This document shows, one piece after another, positions 31,638 through 42,018 of a DNA stretch of 64,000 nt. The notes beneath the pieces are model-generated. The model had not been told where the DNA came from and did no database searches. It saw only the letters and a list, made by a program, of their open reading frames with translations. This stretch comes from Athripsodes cinereus. Its lineage: Eukaryota > Arthropoda > Insecta > Trichoptera > Leptoceridae. The translations under genes were made by a program, and so were the position numbers. Where the stretch lies: the NCBI GenBank assembly GCA_947579605.1, contig OX388307.1:6921237-6985236 (forward strand), in the 5' to 3' direction. Position 1 is the first letter of the stretch. Every line of letters begins with the position of its first letter.

Positions 31638-31997
31638 ATGAAGAGCATATTTTATTGTCTATTAATTGTACTTACATTGTACATAGTATGCTGTTTGAAT
31701 CAAGTCCACGCTCAAGATCCCGAATGCGAAGTTGATGAAAATGGTGAATGCATAGATGAGCCCACCACAGATGATACTGAAACTGATCCTCTTCCTCCTG
31801 AAGAACCTCCTCCACCCCCTCCGCCAAGACGTCCTCCACCAAGACGTCTTCCTCCACTTCAACCGAGACGTCGCCCAGGAGTAATAATACGTGTTCTACC
31901 AAGACGTCCTCCAGGAGTACTAATACGTGTTGCGCCACGTAGACCATTAAGACGTCTTCCTCCACCACGAAGAAGAGCACCAATAATAATTATATGA
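31638..31997 (+). CDS. Secreted Pro/Arg-rich peptide precursor, copy 2
   Basis: 119 residues in a single exon. The same 25-residue signal peptide type (FYCLLIVLTLYIVCCL...VHA), an acidic pro-segment with CX7C (ECEVDENGEC) and EEPPPPPPP, then a tail of PRRPPPRRLPPLQPRRRPG with GVIIRVLPRRPPG and GVLIRVAPRRP repeats and an RRRAPIIII end. Relative to copy 1 it lacks the Ala/Pro block and keeps more Arg. The DNA of the tail is a run of ccaagacgt(c/t)-type units, a route for length change. The flanks are collinear with copies 1 and 3. A short upstream ORF (ATG TGT CTT TAA) precedes the start. Antimicrobial role inferred from architecture only. Confidence 0.8.
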   Translation: MKSIFYCLLIVLTLYIVCCLNQVHAQDPECEVDENGECIDEPTTDDTETDPLPPEEPPPPPPPRRPPPRRLPPLQPRRRPGVIIRVLPRRPPGVLIRVAPRRPLRRLPPPRRRAPIIII

Positions 31998-32275
31998 TGA
32001 AATAAACCATTGTCCACATAAATTTATTACTAAAATAAAATAAATCAGTAAGATTGCCGTTTGTATCTCAAGTAACGTCGTAACTTGTTACCATTTGGTG
32101 GTAAGTGTAAACAAACCCATTCCTTTTTTCCTATCTGATTTTTCCTCGATTTATGTTAAAGTTCGTTAGTGGTATTTTTATGATCAACAAAGTCATCGAG
32201 TTTTGTAATCCCATCGGGTATATTATTTAAAGCGTTAGTTTTGAAGGATTCTGGATGTCGTCAAGGACTGATGAA

Positions 32276-33602
32276 AATAAGAACGTTCCATAATTTTCCC
32301 TTATTTTATTGGTCAATGCGCCTCTGTGCCTAAGAATGTAAATGTGATCATTCATACGATCATGTACATCTAAATCACTCGCTAACGAGTGGATGGCCTT
32401 GATAAGAATAGAAAAGAATACTCATGTAAATACATAGTAAAATCTTTTATGAAGTCGTGACGCCATGTAATTAATATTAATGGAAAGGTAATTTGTAAAA
32501 AAAGTAATCAATCTGTACTGTTTGTTGTTTTCAATAAAATAAATAATATTAAAAAAAAATCACACATGAACAACATTTTTATTAGATCATTAAATATTCC
32601 GATATCACATTTATTAAGTAGAAGACAAACATTTTTTGTTGTTGTTGAGGATGAGTTGTAAAATTAATAATTTATTCGCTGCACTTGCAGTGAAAATAAT
32701 ATTGCTATCTGTTCCAAAGATCTACTTCAAGTTGAATTATTCAAACATCAAATGATCAAAGTCGAAAAATATCTTCATCAGCAAAGAAACACTATGCACC
32801 ACGTGGAGGAGACGGGAAATGATCCAAATTTGAACCACCATGATAGCATGCGGCGAATTTAGGGAAAATGTTCAGATTGAATTTAACACAATACCCCCTA
32901 TTCTATATTGATTCAAACTAAAATAAGAACGTTCCAAAATTTTATAATCAAGTTCCCTTGAACTAACCAACTAACAGACGTATTCTATATTTATGATATT
33001 ATTCGCATATAATTCTAATTAGGACCAATTTTAGAGTTTATAAAATACATACCAATTCAGACTAACTAAAATATTGGAACGTTCCTATTTTAGTTAGTGC
33101 ACACTAAAAATGAAATAGAATCGGGCGTAGGTAATATTACTCGAGGTTCCTGACTAATTAAATCTGAATATCAGTCATTTAAGTCACAAACCATTTTGTC
33201 CAATTTATCCACTATAACAATTACAGTTGAATCAGTTACTTCACACGTATTTAGCCAAAAAAATATTATACAAACATAACCTTGTACATACATCTTTCAC
33301 AGTAAGCTTGTGTCGTGAAAGGAGAGTTTGCCGTCATCTGGGACCCAAAATATCTCTTAATAATGCGAAAAATGTAGTATAACTCAAAAACAGTAGGTAT
33401 ACCCATTTTCAAGGACATCAATATAACATTTCTAAGTATCTTATGATTCTAAATCAGTTTAGCGTAGAATGTATTCCTCAGTACCTATTTAATATGGAGG
33501 TTAAAGATGAATAATGTATCGCCAATGTCATTGTAAGTAGAGAAAAAATATTCCGTAGGTAATGGAAGACACCTACCGCGTGCCTGGAGAGCTAAGGGGT
33601 TT
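32276..33602. other. Segment A copy 2, decayed, with nested element
   Basis: Parallel to 29936-31069. The open frames of copy 1 are broken here by an 8-bp insertion (atgatcaa near 32750) and several substitutions. An inverted-repeat element sits at 32892-33127. No intact gene. Confidence 0.6.
32892..33127. mobile_element. Inverted-repeat MITE in segment A copy 2
   Basis: Absent from copy 1, so an insertion after duplication. Left end cccctattctatattgattc and aaataagaacgttcc pair with the reverse complement of the right end (cccgattctatttcattt, aaataggaacgttcc). A related short piece (aataagaacgttcc) is at 32276. Target duplication uncertain. Confidence 0.65.
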
Positions 33603-33613
33603 GGGATAGTTCC
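33603..33613 (+). promoter_or_regulatory. kappaB-like site upstream of P/R gene 3
   Basis: GGGATAGTTCC, about 560 bp before the ATG at 34164; third member of the conserved set. Confidence 0.3.
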
Positions 33614-34068
33614 TATTTTCTCCAACTCACAAGGCAATAACATTGTCTTCACATGTGATACATAATACATATATTCTGTTTGAGAGATCGACCGATCAAA
33701 ACCACAACGAGATAATCTTCACTACGTTTTCCATCTTTGATGTTCCTCACGGGAAGGGATTTTTTATGTTACATTTTGCATCACAAAAAAGTGTATGTAA
33801 CAATACATTGATATCAAATTTTGTTTGAAAACATTAAATTAGTGCACTATTAAAAGAAAAAAATAATATAAATGTAAATTAAATTAATGTAGGGAGCCAT
33901 TAAATCGACTCCCTTTATAAATATTAATCGTCACTGTCAATAGATAGCGAATCTTTTGTCAAACCTTTCGTGACAGCAAATAATTTATATTCATTGTTCT
34001 TCATTCCGCACGATTACTTCAAAATAGGTACAATGTTTTATTGAATATCATGGAAAAATATTAGTAAG

Positions 34069-34104
34069 TATATATTGGAAGATTGCATTGCTTACATATC
34101 ATTC
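34069..34104 (+). promoter_or_regulatory. Core promoter of P/R gene 3 (TATA plus initiator)
   Basis: TATATATT at 34069-34076 and initiator TCATTC at 34099-34104, 32 bp from the TATA start to the initiator A, the canonical insect spacing. The 60-bp leader contains a short upstream ORF (ATG TAT AGA AAA TGA) whose stop overlaps the main ATG. Confidence 0.55.
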
Positions 34105-34163
34105 CTGTATACAGTATTGGGCAAAGATTTCCTATTTTGAAAATGTGTCTGTATGTATAGAAA

Positions 34164-34487
34164 ATGAAGAGCATATTTTATTATTTATTAATTGTACTTT
34201 CGTTGTACATAGTATGCTGTTTAAACCAAGTCCACGCTCAAGATCCCGATTGCGAAGTGGATGAAAATGGTGAATGCATAGATGAGCCTATCATAGATGA
34301 TACTGACACCGATCCTCTTCCTCCGCCAAGACGTCCACCACCAAGACGTCTTCCTCCAGCTCGACCAAGACGTCCCCCAGGAGTAATAATACGTGTTCCA
34401 CCACCAAGACGTGCGGGAGTAGTAATACGTGTTGCGCCACGCCCACCAGTAAGACGTCTTCCTGCGGCACGAAGAAGAGCACCATAA
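34164..34487 (+). CDS. Secreted Pro/Arg-rich peptide precursor, copy 3
   Basis: 107 residues in a single exon. Signal peptide (FYYLLIVLSLYIVCCLNQVHA), an acidic pro-segment with DCEVDENGEC and IDDTDTDPL, then a compact cationic tail of about 55 residues with about 17 Arg, many Pro and no Lys, Asp or Glu (PPPRRPPPRRLPP, RPPGVIIRV, RRAGVVIRV, RRLPAARRRAP). It is the shortest and the most Arg-dense tail of the three, with the cleanest core promoter. It ends at RRRAP, lacking the hydrophobic III terminus of the paralogs. Resembles Bac5/apidaecin-like proline-rich peptides in composition only; function inferred. Confidence 0.8.
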   Translation: MKSIFYYLLIVLSLYIVCCLNQVHAQDPDCEVDENGECIDEPIIDDTDTDPLPPPRRPPPRRLPPARPRRPPGVIIRVPPPRRAGVVIRVAPRPPVRRLPAARRRAP

Positions 34488-34775
34488 TTAAGTATATGAT
34501 GAAATCAAGCATTGTCAAAATAAACATATCACTAAAATAAAATAATTCAGCATTAAGATTGGCGTCTGTATCTCAAGTAAGTGCAAACAAATCCATTCCT
34601 TTTTCCCTATCTGATTTTCCTCCATTTATGTTAAAGTTTGTTAGTGGTATTTTTATGACCAACAAAGTCATCGAGTTTTGTAATCCCTTGGGGCATATTT
34701 AAAGCGTTTGTTTTGAAGGATTCTGGATATCGTCTAGAACTGATTCATTTGAAAACAACCAGGAAAGGAGGGAGG

Positions 34776-37312
34776 TTTTGATTTTTGACATTTTTGTGTT
34801 ACAAAACCATGGAGCGGTCAGAATATCAGTTTGTGTAGATTTATAGTGTGATCCCGTGGGGCTACTAATATAACTCACTTTCCATTCAGTCATCGCTAGC
34901 AGTTTTATCGTATTGAGGGTATCACCCATTGGTAAGGCGAAGCAGCCTGGAAAATGAGAACACTCTATGTCCTTTGCATATTTTTTTTTTTACTAACGAT
35001 TCTCTCCTTCTGTCAAACTTGTACTACTGGATTTCATCAGCAACAACCATTCACCGCATCCGCAAACATCCTCAAATTTAAGCGTTGGACATTTCCATCG
35101 TTAATCGTCTTTTCCAGCACATGATTCAGAAGTTTCACATTCTCTGATTCCATGTAAAATTATATAGAAAAAAACTGAATTTTACTGACCTGGATTTTAC
35201 TGTTAACAAACATGTTTGAATATTTTTAAAGTTTGTCAAACTCTTTTTAATTGCCTTAAATATTGATCCCGTGGAGCACCCGGTAAAGAATTATAGTCTC
35301 CCGTTCTTCTCTGTAAGTTTTCGAGTGTCCTCTAAAAGACAGGTGTTCGAAAAATTAAGACATTTTACATCTTAAATTCAGCGATGAGGTTTGCCACCCA
35401 TTCTTAATGTCTTGATTTTATATTGGCACGAAGAGGACAGCTTGCATGTTTATTGCACGAAGCTGGTCTGCTGGCTACCCCACTTGTGGGATATGCCGTG
35501 ATGGTATATAGTAGTAGAAAATATTGATTATCTTAGCCATGTATTCGAATTTATGACATTTTAAAATGCGTACAAAAGTTTAATTAATCTGGAATTAATA
35601 TTCCTATGAATTTATTTAAATGAGGCAAATCAAAGATTTGTTGCAGAACTAGAAAAAAGAACAGTAACGGCACAAAGATTCTTGATTATTATGTCGACTA
35701 TGGCGATTGATATACAAATATAGACCAGAAACGCAGTACAAAGTAGGTACCACAATGTTCTCGTTCAAAATTAAAATCGACACAATAGACATTTGCTATT
35801 TAACTCCATGACTCCATTATATAATTTTCGTTTCACTCCTACTTATCATAAGTATTGTACATGTATCATTCTTGATAATACGTACGAGTATATGTATGAC
35901 TATCAGAAGCTTAAAAATTTAACGAAGTTGCAACTTATATTTTTTGTACATAAATATTTAAACAAAAAAAATAAACAGCATGCGTTTTATGTTTCCGATC
36001 AAAAGTTATCCGACCGAAAATTAAAATTCTGAGTTTGGAAATTAATAACAAATGAGATAGCACCTCTAAGACAAAATATTTATTCAGCCTTATAGAACCA
36101 GCCTTTCAAAAATAGCAAAAACCTTAATTTGTTTTCTATCTTGATTTTATTGATTTTTTTTCATGTACCTTTACGGATACACTGGTTGAGAGAGGGTTAA
36201 GTAAAAATATTTTGAAAACTGTTAAGAAATTACTAACTATAATGGTCATATAGACTGAAATTCTAACACGGCGGTAAACAATCATGCCTAAAATAATTTC
36301 ATGTAGATATGAATGCACCAACGAGATGGAGTAACCAGGTGGAGGAGGCAACAGAAGGGACCTTGCACGAGGCTCTGCGATGGACTGAGAATCGGGATCA
36401 TTTTGTTTAGACTTTTACAAATGATGGTCACGATCCTCAACACTCTCATTAGATATTTATAAATCTATGACTAAGTTCCTCAAAACAAATTATCAAAGTG
36501 TTAAACTTTTCTAGCCACCTTATTAATAAAATATAAAAGGTATAATTAGTTATAATAGGTAGCTCTATATTTTAGTAAACAACAGGTGTGCGATGTATCG
36601 AAAAAAGTATTGTCACAATTTCATCTATTAATTTACTACCCCGTCTTTGTATCATGGTTTATTTTGTTATGAAACATTTGATGACTTTTTTATTACATAA
36701 AAATAATTAAAATTTGTAGTTCCATATTAGTTTAAATCCTGGATGGCCTTGAGAAGAATAGAATATGCTGTGATCACGCTTAATTTGAGGGTTAGCCTGG
36801 CCAAGTCATTTATTTATTTTTATTAGTTATTTATTTATTATTTAAGAAATCACGAATACATTTTACATTAAAACAATTTATTATATAATATACATAAGCA
36901 ATTTTACAGACAAGCCACACTAGCCTCTTGGCTGTGTTGTGGTTATGAAACATGTGGTGACTTTTTTATAACATAAAAAATAATAAAATCTTGATGTTCC
37001 ATATTAGCCTAAATCACTCGCAAACGAGTGAATGTCCTTGAGAAGGATAGAATAGAATTCTCAACACTAAGGGAACCATAAAGAAGAAGAAAGGAGGCAT
37101 GCCGTTTTGAATATAAAAATAAGAAAAGGTAGGTATACGAAACGCCACTGGAATATTAATCGATTTTTCTTTTAAAACCGTGTTTTCTGAATTTGCTCAT
37201 TTCTTAATTAATAAAAAAGAATAAATATCGGAAGAATTAAAAACTTTTATCATTTAAGTATTCTATTTTTTCTAAGATTAACGTCAGTTTGTAAGAATTA
37301 CATAAGAAAACA
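34776..37312. other. Repeat-rich intergenic; no intact gene
   Basis: 35265-35520 is a good plus-strand copy of the ~250-bp dispersed repeat (gtggagcacccgg ... gatggtatatagtagtag). 36314-36441 is an RTE-like LINE C-terminal relic (TRWSNQVEEATEGTLHEAL ... NDGHDPQH). 36452-36780 is duplicated at 40240-40560. Around 36700-36775 and 37004-37060 are copies of a short repeat ending cgagtggatggcctt and aagaatagaa. Confidence 0.6.
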
Positions 37313-39196
37313 ATGAATCACCTTTTGATCGTCTCTTTATTGTTGACAATTTTGTCTGGAGTTGTACGATGTGATGGAAACGATTGTGGCACTCCTAATC
37401 AAGTAAAGCTTAATGGAAAGTGTGTAATGTACAGTTATCAAGGATCTTGTGGTGATGGAGAATATTTGGTTTTGGAAGACGTGCTGGATGACAATCAAGA
37501 AGTCACATCCGTTGATGTTCAGTGTCAGAAAGGAAAGTGTAGCCAGGGAGAGGTATGATGAAACCAGTACTATACTATGCTATACTATACCCTCACACCG
37601 CGTCCCAAATGGGGCAGGCAGAGAGAACGGAACACCAAATAGATCTATATCTACACACTTCTTTCGCTTCCTCCACATTCATACAATTTCTCATGCACGC
37701 ACGTCGGTTCCTCTTACTTAAAACACGGCTGTCCTTGAGAATTTGCTCCATGTGATTAAGCCACGTGGTTTTCGGACACCGTACTCCCTCACACCCCTTC
37801 TTTGTGACAAGTATATCCTTTATGCCATTCTTTCCTTGTTCATTCTTCTTCAACCACGTCCATGCCTCGCTTGCATACGTAAGTTATGGTACCTGGGCCC
37901 CTTGTTAAAACACATTTAAGCGTTACGTTTTCGTTCAAACAAGACGAGGTTGCGAGAACGCATCAATTTTCGTACCTAAAATACACAAGTAACTACGAAA
38001 ATTGACACGTTTTCGCAACGTCGTCAACGTTTGAACGAAAACGTAACGCTTAAATGTGTTTTGACTAGGCCTACAGAATGGTATTGTGCACCAGCATTTT
38101 AGGCATGAAGTGCACCATTTACTCTAGCACAGGCCACTTTCCTTCTATCAATGTCCCTTTCACATTTTCCACCCCTCGCAAACAAACTTCCCAAATAAAC
38201 ATACTCGCTTACTTGGCTCCAAAGATTCATCGTCAACTTTTATCTCAATAAAAGTTGACGATGTCCTCAGTTGGTTAATAGATACTCAAAAAAGTTTTTT
38301 TTTTTAATTTAAAATCTGGGAGGTTGCTTTTTCTTGAAATTCGTATAGAATACAAATTAATGTTGCTTAAAAAATAAATTTAAATTTCCACACTTCACGA
38401 GTTAAAGAGATGGAAAATCTGTGCACCAGTGCCATAAGACCAAATAACCCATGGGTACTTCATTAAAATCTGTGCACCAGTACCATAAGACCAAATAACC
38501 CATGGGTGCTTCATTAAAATCTGTGCACCAGTGCCATAAGACCAAATAACCCATGGGTACTTCATTAAAATCTGTGCACCAGTGCCATCAGACCAAATAA
38601 CCCATGGGTACTTCATTAAAATCTGTGCACCAGTGCCATAAGATCAAATAACCCATGGGTACTTCATTAAAATCTGTGCACCAGTGCCATAAGACCAAAT
38701 AACCCATGGGTACTTCATTAAAATCTGTGCACCAGTGCCATAAGACCAAATAACCCATGGGTACTTCATTAAAATCTGTTCACCAGTGCCATAAGACCAA
38801 ATAACCCATGGGTACTTCATTAAAAAAATACAAAATAAAACTATGTTCGTCATATTTCTTTTTGACCGTGGAGCACTCGGCAATAAATTGGTCTCCCACG
38901 TTTTTCCACAGGTTTTCAAGTGTCCTCTAAAAGGCAGGTGTTCGAAAAATAAAACATTTTACATCTTGAATTCAGTGATGAGGTTTACCATCCACCCTGA
39001 ATGTCTTGATTTTCTGTTGGCACAGAAAAGACATTTTGTATATTTATGACATGCAGCTGGTCTGCTGGCTATCCCACTTGTAGGATATGCCATGATGATG
39101 GTATATTTCTTAAATTGTATAAAAATGTTTCAGGTATTCTGGCCACCACAGAGCAAATGTACTCCAGTTTCTGATATTCTTAGCGAGCAGTCATAA
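37313..39196 (+). CDS. DUF4789-like Cys-rich secreted protein, two exons
   Basis: Exon 1 is 37313-37552 (80 codons, donor GAG|GTATGA) and exon 2 is 39134-39196 (acceptor tgtttcag|GTATTC), joining in phase 0; 100 residues. Residues 1-20 are a signal peptide (LLIVSLLLTILSGVV). The mature part carries six Cys (25, 37, 46, 71, 76, 89): NGKCVMYSYQGSCGDGEYLV, then VQCQKGKC, then VFWPPQSKCTPV. The pattern NGxC...GxC..GEyLV...FWPP..KC is what is seen in insect DUF4789 proteins, whose function is unknown. An aataaa signal lies near 39280. The 1.58-kb intron holds a MITE, a 51-bp minisatellite and a dispersed-repeat copy. Confidence 0.75.
37907..38064. mobile_element. Inverted-repeat MITE in intron
   Basis: aaaacacatttaagcgttac and gttttcgttcaaac on the left recur in reverse complement at 38025-38064, with only a few mismatches, around a short loop containing tacctaaaatacacaag. 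The termini may extend to gggccccttg/taggccta. Non-coding. Confidence 0.75.
38419..38826. repeat. 51-bp minisatellite, eight copies
   Basis: Unit ctgtgcaccagtgccataag-accaaataacccatgggtac-ttcattaaaat repeated eight times with a few substitutions. 51 bp equals 17 codons, and the minus strand is open throughout (MKYPWVIWSYGTGAQIL per unit). Located in the intron of the DUF4789-like gene. No spacer structure, so not CRISPR. Confidence 0.9.
38865..39107 (+). repeat. Dispersed ~250-bp repeat, good copy
   Basis: Starts gtggagcactcgg, contains aggcaggtgttcgaaaaa, catcttgaattcagtgatgagg and ctggtctgctggctatccca, and ends gatgatggtatatt. Other clear copies: 35265-35520, 40855-41125, 41160-41412 (minus), 47985-48095, 50855-51065, 58423-58590, 58826-59005, 59735-59865 (minus), 60225-60325, 62620-62850 (minus). 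One frame is open over about 55 codons in the better copies (TFYILNSAMRFATHPECLDF type). Confidence 0.75.
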
Positions 39197-40854
39197 AGTC
39201 GTAACGGATTGACCGAGAGACCACAATTGTGTATAATTATTAGGTACTATTGTTGTATTTCCATCTCTACAATTTAAATAATAAACGTATTGTTAATTTA
39301 TTCCACTATTTTATTTGACTGTATGCCAAAATGACCACTAATTAGTTATTTATTGTCAAGTTTCCCCTAGAGAACATCTTGGGAATGTATAACCAGTGAT
39401 ATGTTACAACTAGATTCGCAATGTCATACAAATATTCTCTAAAATGTGTACCCACCCGTCGAGGTACAATACCTGAGTAATATATATTCATCTCTTTTCT
39501 TTTGTATATATTCATCTCTATCTACCGGCCTTTGTCGTCTGTTATAATCCCCATTCTCATATTGTCTATCTCTTGTTATCTACAAACAATTTATATGTGT
39601 GTCGCTTTTTTTCTAACTAAAAATTGCGGCACCAAGGACCGCAACGAGATTTTATTGATGGTACATGTTTGAGATTCATATTGCAAATCTAGGTATAACA
39701 TATCACTGTGTATAACATCTTTTTTTTTTCTTTTAGCTTGTTTGGAATCCACCGTTTTCAGTGATTTCGCCACCGAATGGCAACCTTGGATTTATTTATA
39801 AAACGTGTAATACAATATAGGTAAAATCACTCAAATTTTGCATGGAATGCTCAAAAAATAATTAAAAAAACGAAGTAGGACATTCGCCCTAGCATTTATT
39901 AGAACGACAGATCTAAGAAATGGAAATCTAAGTATGTAGGTCAAATGAAATTAAAAATTGTTGAAGGGTCTTTGTGTTTACATCGTGAAAATTCATGTTA
40001 AATAATTCCAAAAGAATTAGTGACACTTTTATAGTTTCACTATATTTATTAAGATATAAATACAGTACAAATATATAACGTTTTCACCCACTTCAATGAG
40101 CATTCTCAAGACTCAAGAGAACTGGATTTGGATAAGTATAGTGTGTTCTACAAAAATCGAGGGTGGTTATGGAGGGGGTAGGGGGTTGCTGGCTACCCCA
40201 CTTGAGGGATATGCCGTGATGGTATAGTTGTAGTAGTTGCAGATATTTATAAATCTATGACAAAATTCCTCAAAGCAAATAATAAAAATATTAAAATTTT
40301 CGACCCACCTTATTATTGAAATATAATAGGTATAATTAGTTATAATAGGTAGCTCTATATTATGGTAAACAACAGTAGTGTGCGATGTATCGAATAAAGT
40401 ATTGTCACCCCGTCTTTGTATTAAGGTTTATTTTGATATGAAACATTTAATTAGATACTTTTTTTTACATACAAAATAATTAAAAACCTGTTGTTCCATA
40501 TTGGCCTAAATCACATGCAAACGAGTGGGTGGCCTTAAAAAGAATCGAAAAGAATTTATAATGCACATAATATATTTTATTTTATTTATTTTCTTGCACA
40601 TCATCATTATATAACAGTGTTAACAAAACAATATAAAATTTAAAAAACTAGGACGATGTGCAGTGGCGAGATTATCACTATAAAGTGATTTCTTCCATTT
40701 AACTACATATATTAAATAGGTACTTTATTGTTTGTGTTTTTGTGAAATACACTTTATTATGAAATCTATTCATAATTCACTCGATTCCGGGTGCATTGCC
40801 ATGAAAAGAAACAATAAAATTAATATGAATTTTTAGCTCCAATTAGATTTTAGA
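39197..40854. other. Intergenic with duplicated AT-rich segment
   Basis: 40240-40560 repeats 36452-36780 (agatatttataaatctatga, ggtataattagttataatag, gtgcgatgtatcgaa). 40170-40230 is the tail of the dispersed repeat. No gene seen. Confidence 0.6.
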
Positions 40855-41412
40855 GTGTGGAGTCCTCAGTGAAGAAAAAGATCTTCCATTCTCTATTGCA
40901 ACTTTTCGAGAGTTCTGTAAAAGGCTGGTGTTCACAAAACCTCACGTAGATATAAGACTATACTAACTTCTGCAGTTCAGTGATGGTGATGAGACAACCC
41001 AGTCATCTTGAATGTATTTTTTGTTGGCACGGAGAGGACGATTTGTATATTTATTATCTACATTGAATTGTTCCGCTCAGTCCGCTGGCTGCACCAGTTT
41101 TGAAATAGGTATGTCGTGATAGTACACGAAATAAATAGTAGGTAGAGAATATGAATAAAACTATACTATACCATCACGGCATATCCCACAAGTGGGGTAA
41201 CCAGCAGACCAGCTGCATGTAAGAAACATGCAAGCTGTCCTCTTCGTGCCAATATGAAATCAAGACATTCAGGATGGGTAGCAAACCTCATCGCTGAATT
41301 TAAGATGTACAATGTCTTAATTTTTTCGAACACCTGCCTTTTACAGGACACTCGAAAACTTAAGGAGAAGAGTGGGAGACCAATTCTTTACCGGGTGCTC
41401 CACGGGATGCTG
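40855..41412. repeat. Two head-to-head copies of the dispersed repeat
   Basis: 40855-41125 is a diverged plus copy; 41160-41412 is a well-preserved minus copy. Their tails meet around 41125-41160, giving an inverted-repeat arrangement. The minus copy has a 61-codon open frame at 41166-41351 containing HPECLDFILARRGQ and LLVTPLVGYAVMV. Confidence 0.7.
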
Positions 41413-42018
41413 AATAAAACACATTAATGTATCGTCACAATATAAGAAAAAGGCATAATCCATAGACTTACAACATTGGCAACACAGTACAAACTTCATA
41501 TAAATTAGATTAGAAAATTAATAACAATAATAATAACATTATACTGTTTCAATCCATAACATTCAGATGCCAATGGTCTCTTTCTTACTACTGTTGAAGC
41601 AAAGGACATCCTTTATACCTGAACACCAATAAAAAGACCTTTACATACCTTTACAATAAAAAAAATAATGTCCTCCAAGAAGAATTAAAATAGATTTCAA
41701 ATAAAACACTGTACTATGAATGGTTGACTGGAAGATGTTGCTCTGCAACAAGTCCGCCATTTGACAGAGCACTATTTTCTATTTATTATGTGTTTCTTGT
41801 ACAAACTTTGTATTATGTATCTACTGTCATATAATATTATTATCTCATATCTCATTTTTTAACAAAACAATATTAGATTCTACATTTGGAACACAATATA
41901 AGATTGACAATAAAATTTAAATATAACAGTAAATAACAAAAACTATAAAACATTAAAATAAATTTATATTCAAAATGTAGAACCCCAACATTATTCGAGT
42001 TGATTCTTCCATGATGTT
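41413..42018. other. AT-rich intergenic, no gene seen
   Basis: Low-complexity AT-rich sequence without coding or transposon signatures that I can support. Confidence 0.4.

Larger units (their letters stand above)
29936..34775. repeat. Tandem duplication of a ~2.4-kb unit carrying the P/R gene
   Basis: Unit 1 is about 29936-32275 and unit 2 about 32276-34775. Each has a segment A (starting near 'ctatgcgcctctgtgcctaag', 29979 and 32319; later 'agcaaagaaaca') and a segment B with the P/R gene and its upstream block. Unit 2 is longer because of an inserted inverted-repeat element at 32892-33127. Segment B alone occurs a third time at about 16783-18096. High identity is visible through non-coding parts, so duplication is fairly recent. 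Confidence 0.8.

Noticed and set aside
38395..38919. CRISPR-like regular repeats and antisense ORFs in the 51-bp array
   Set aside because: Units are contiguous with no unique spacers, and the host is a eukaryote; it is a minisatellite.
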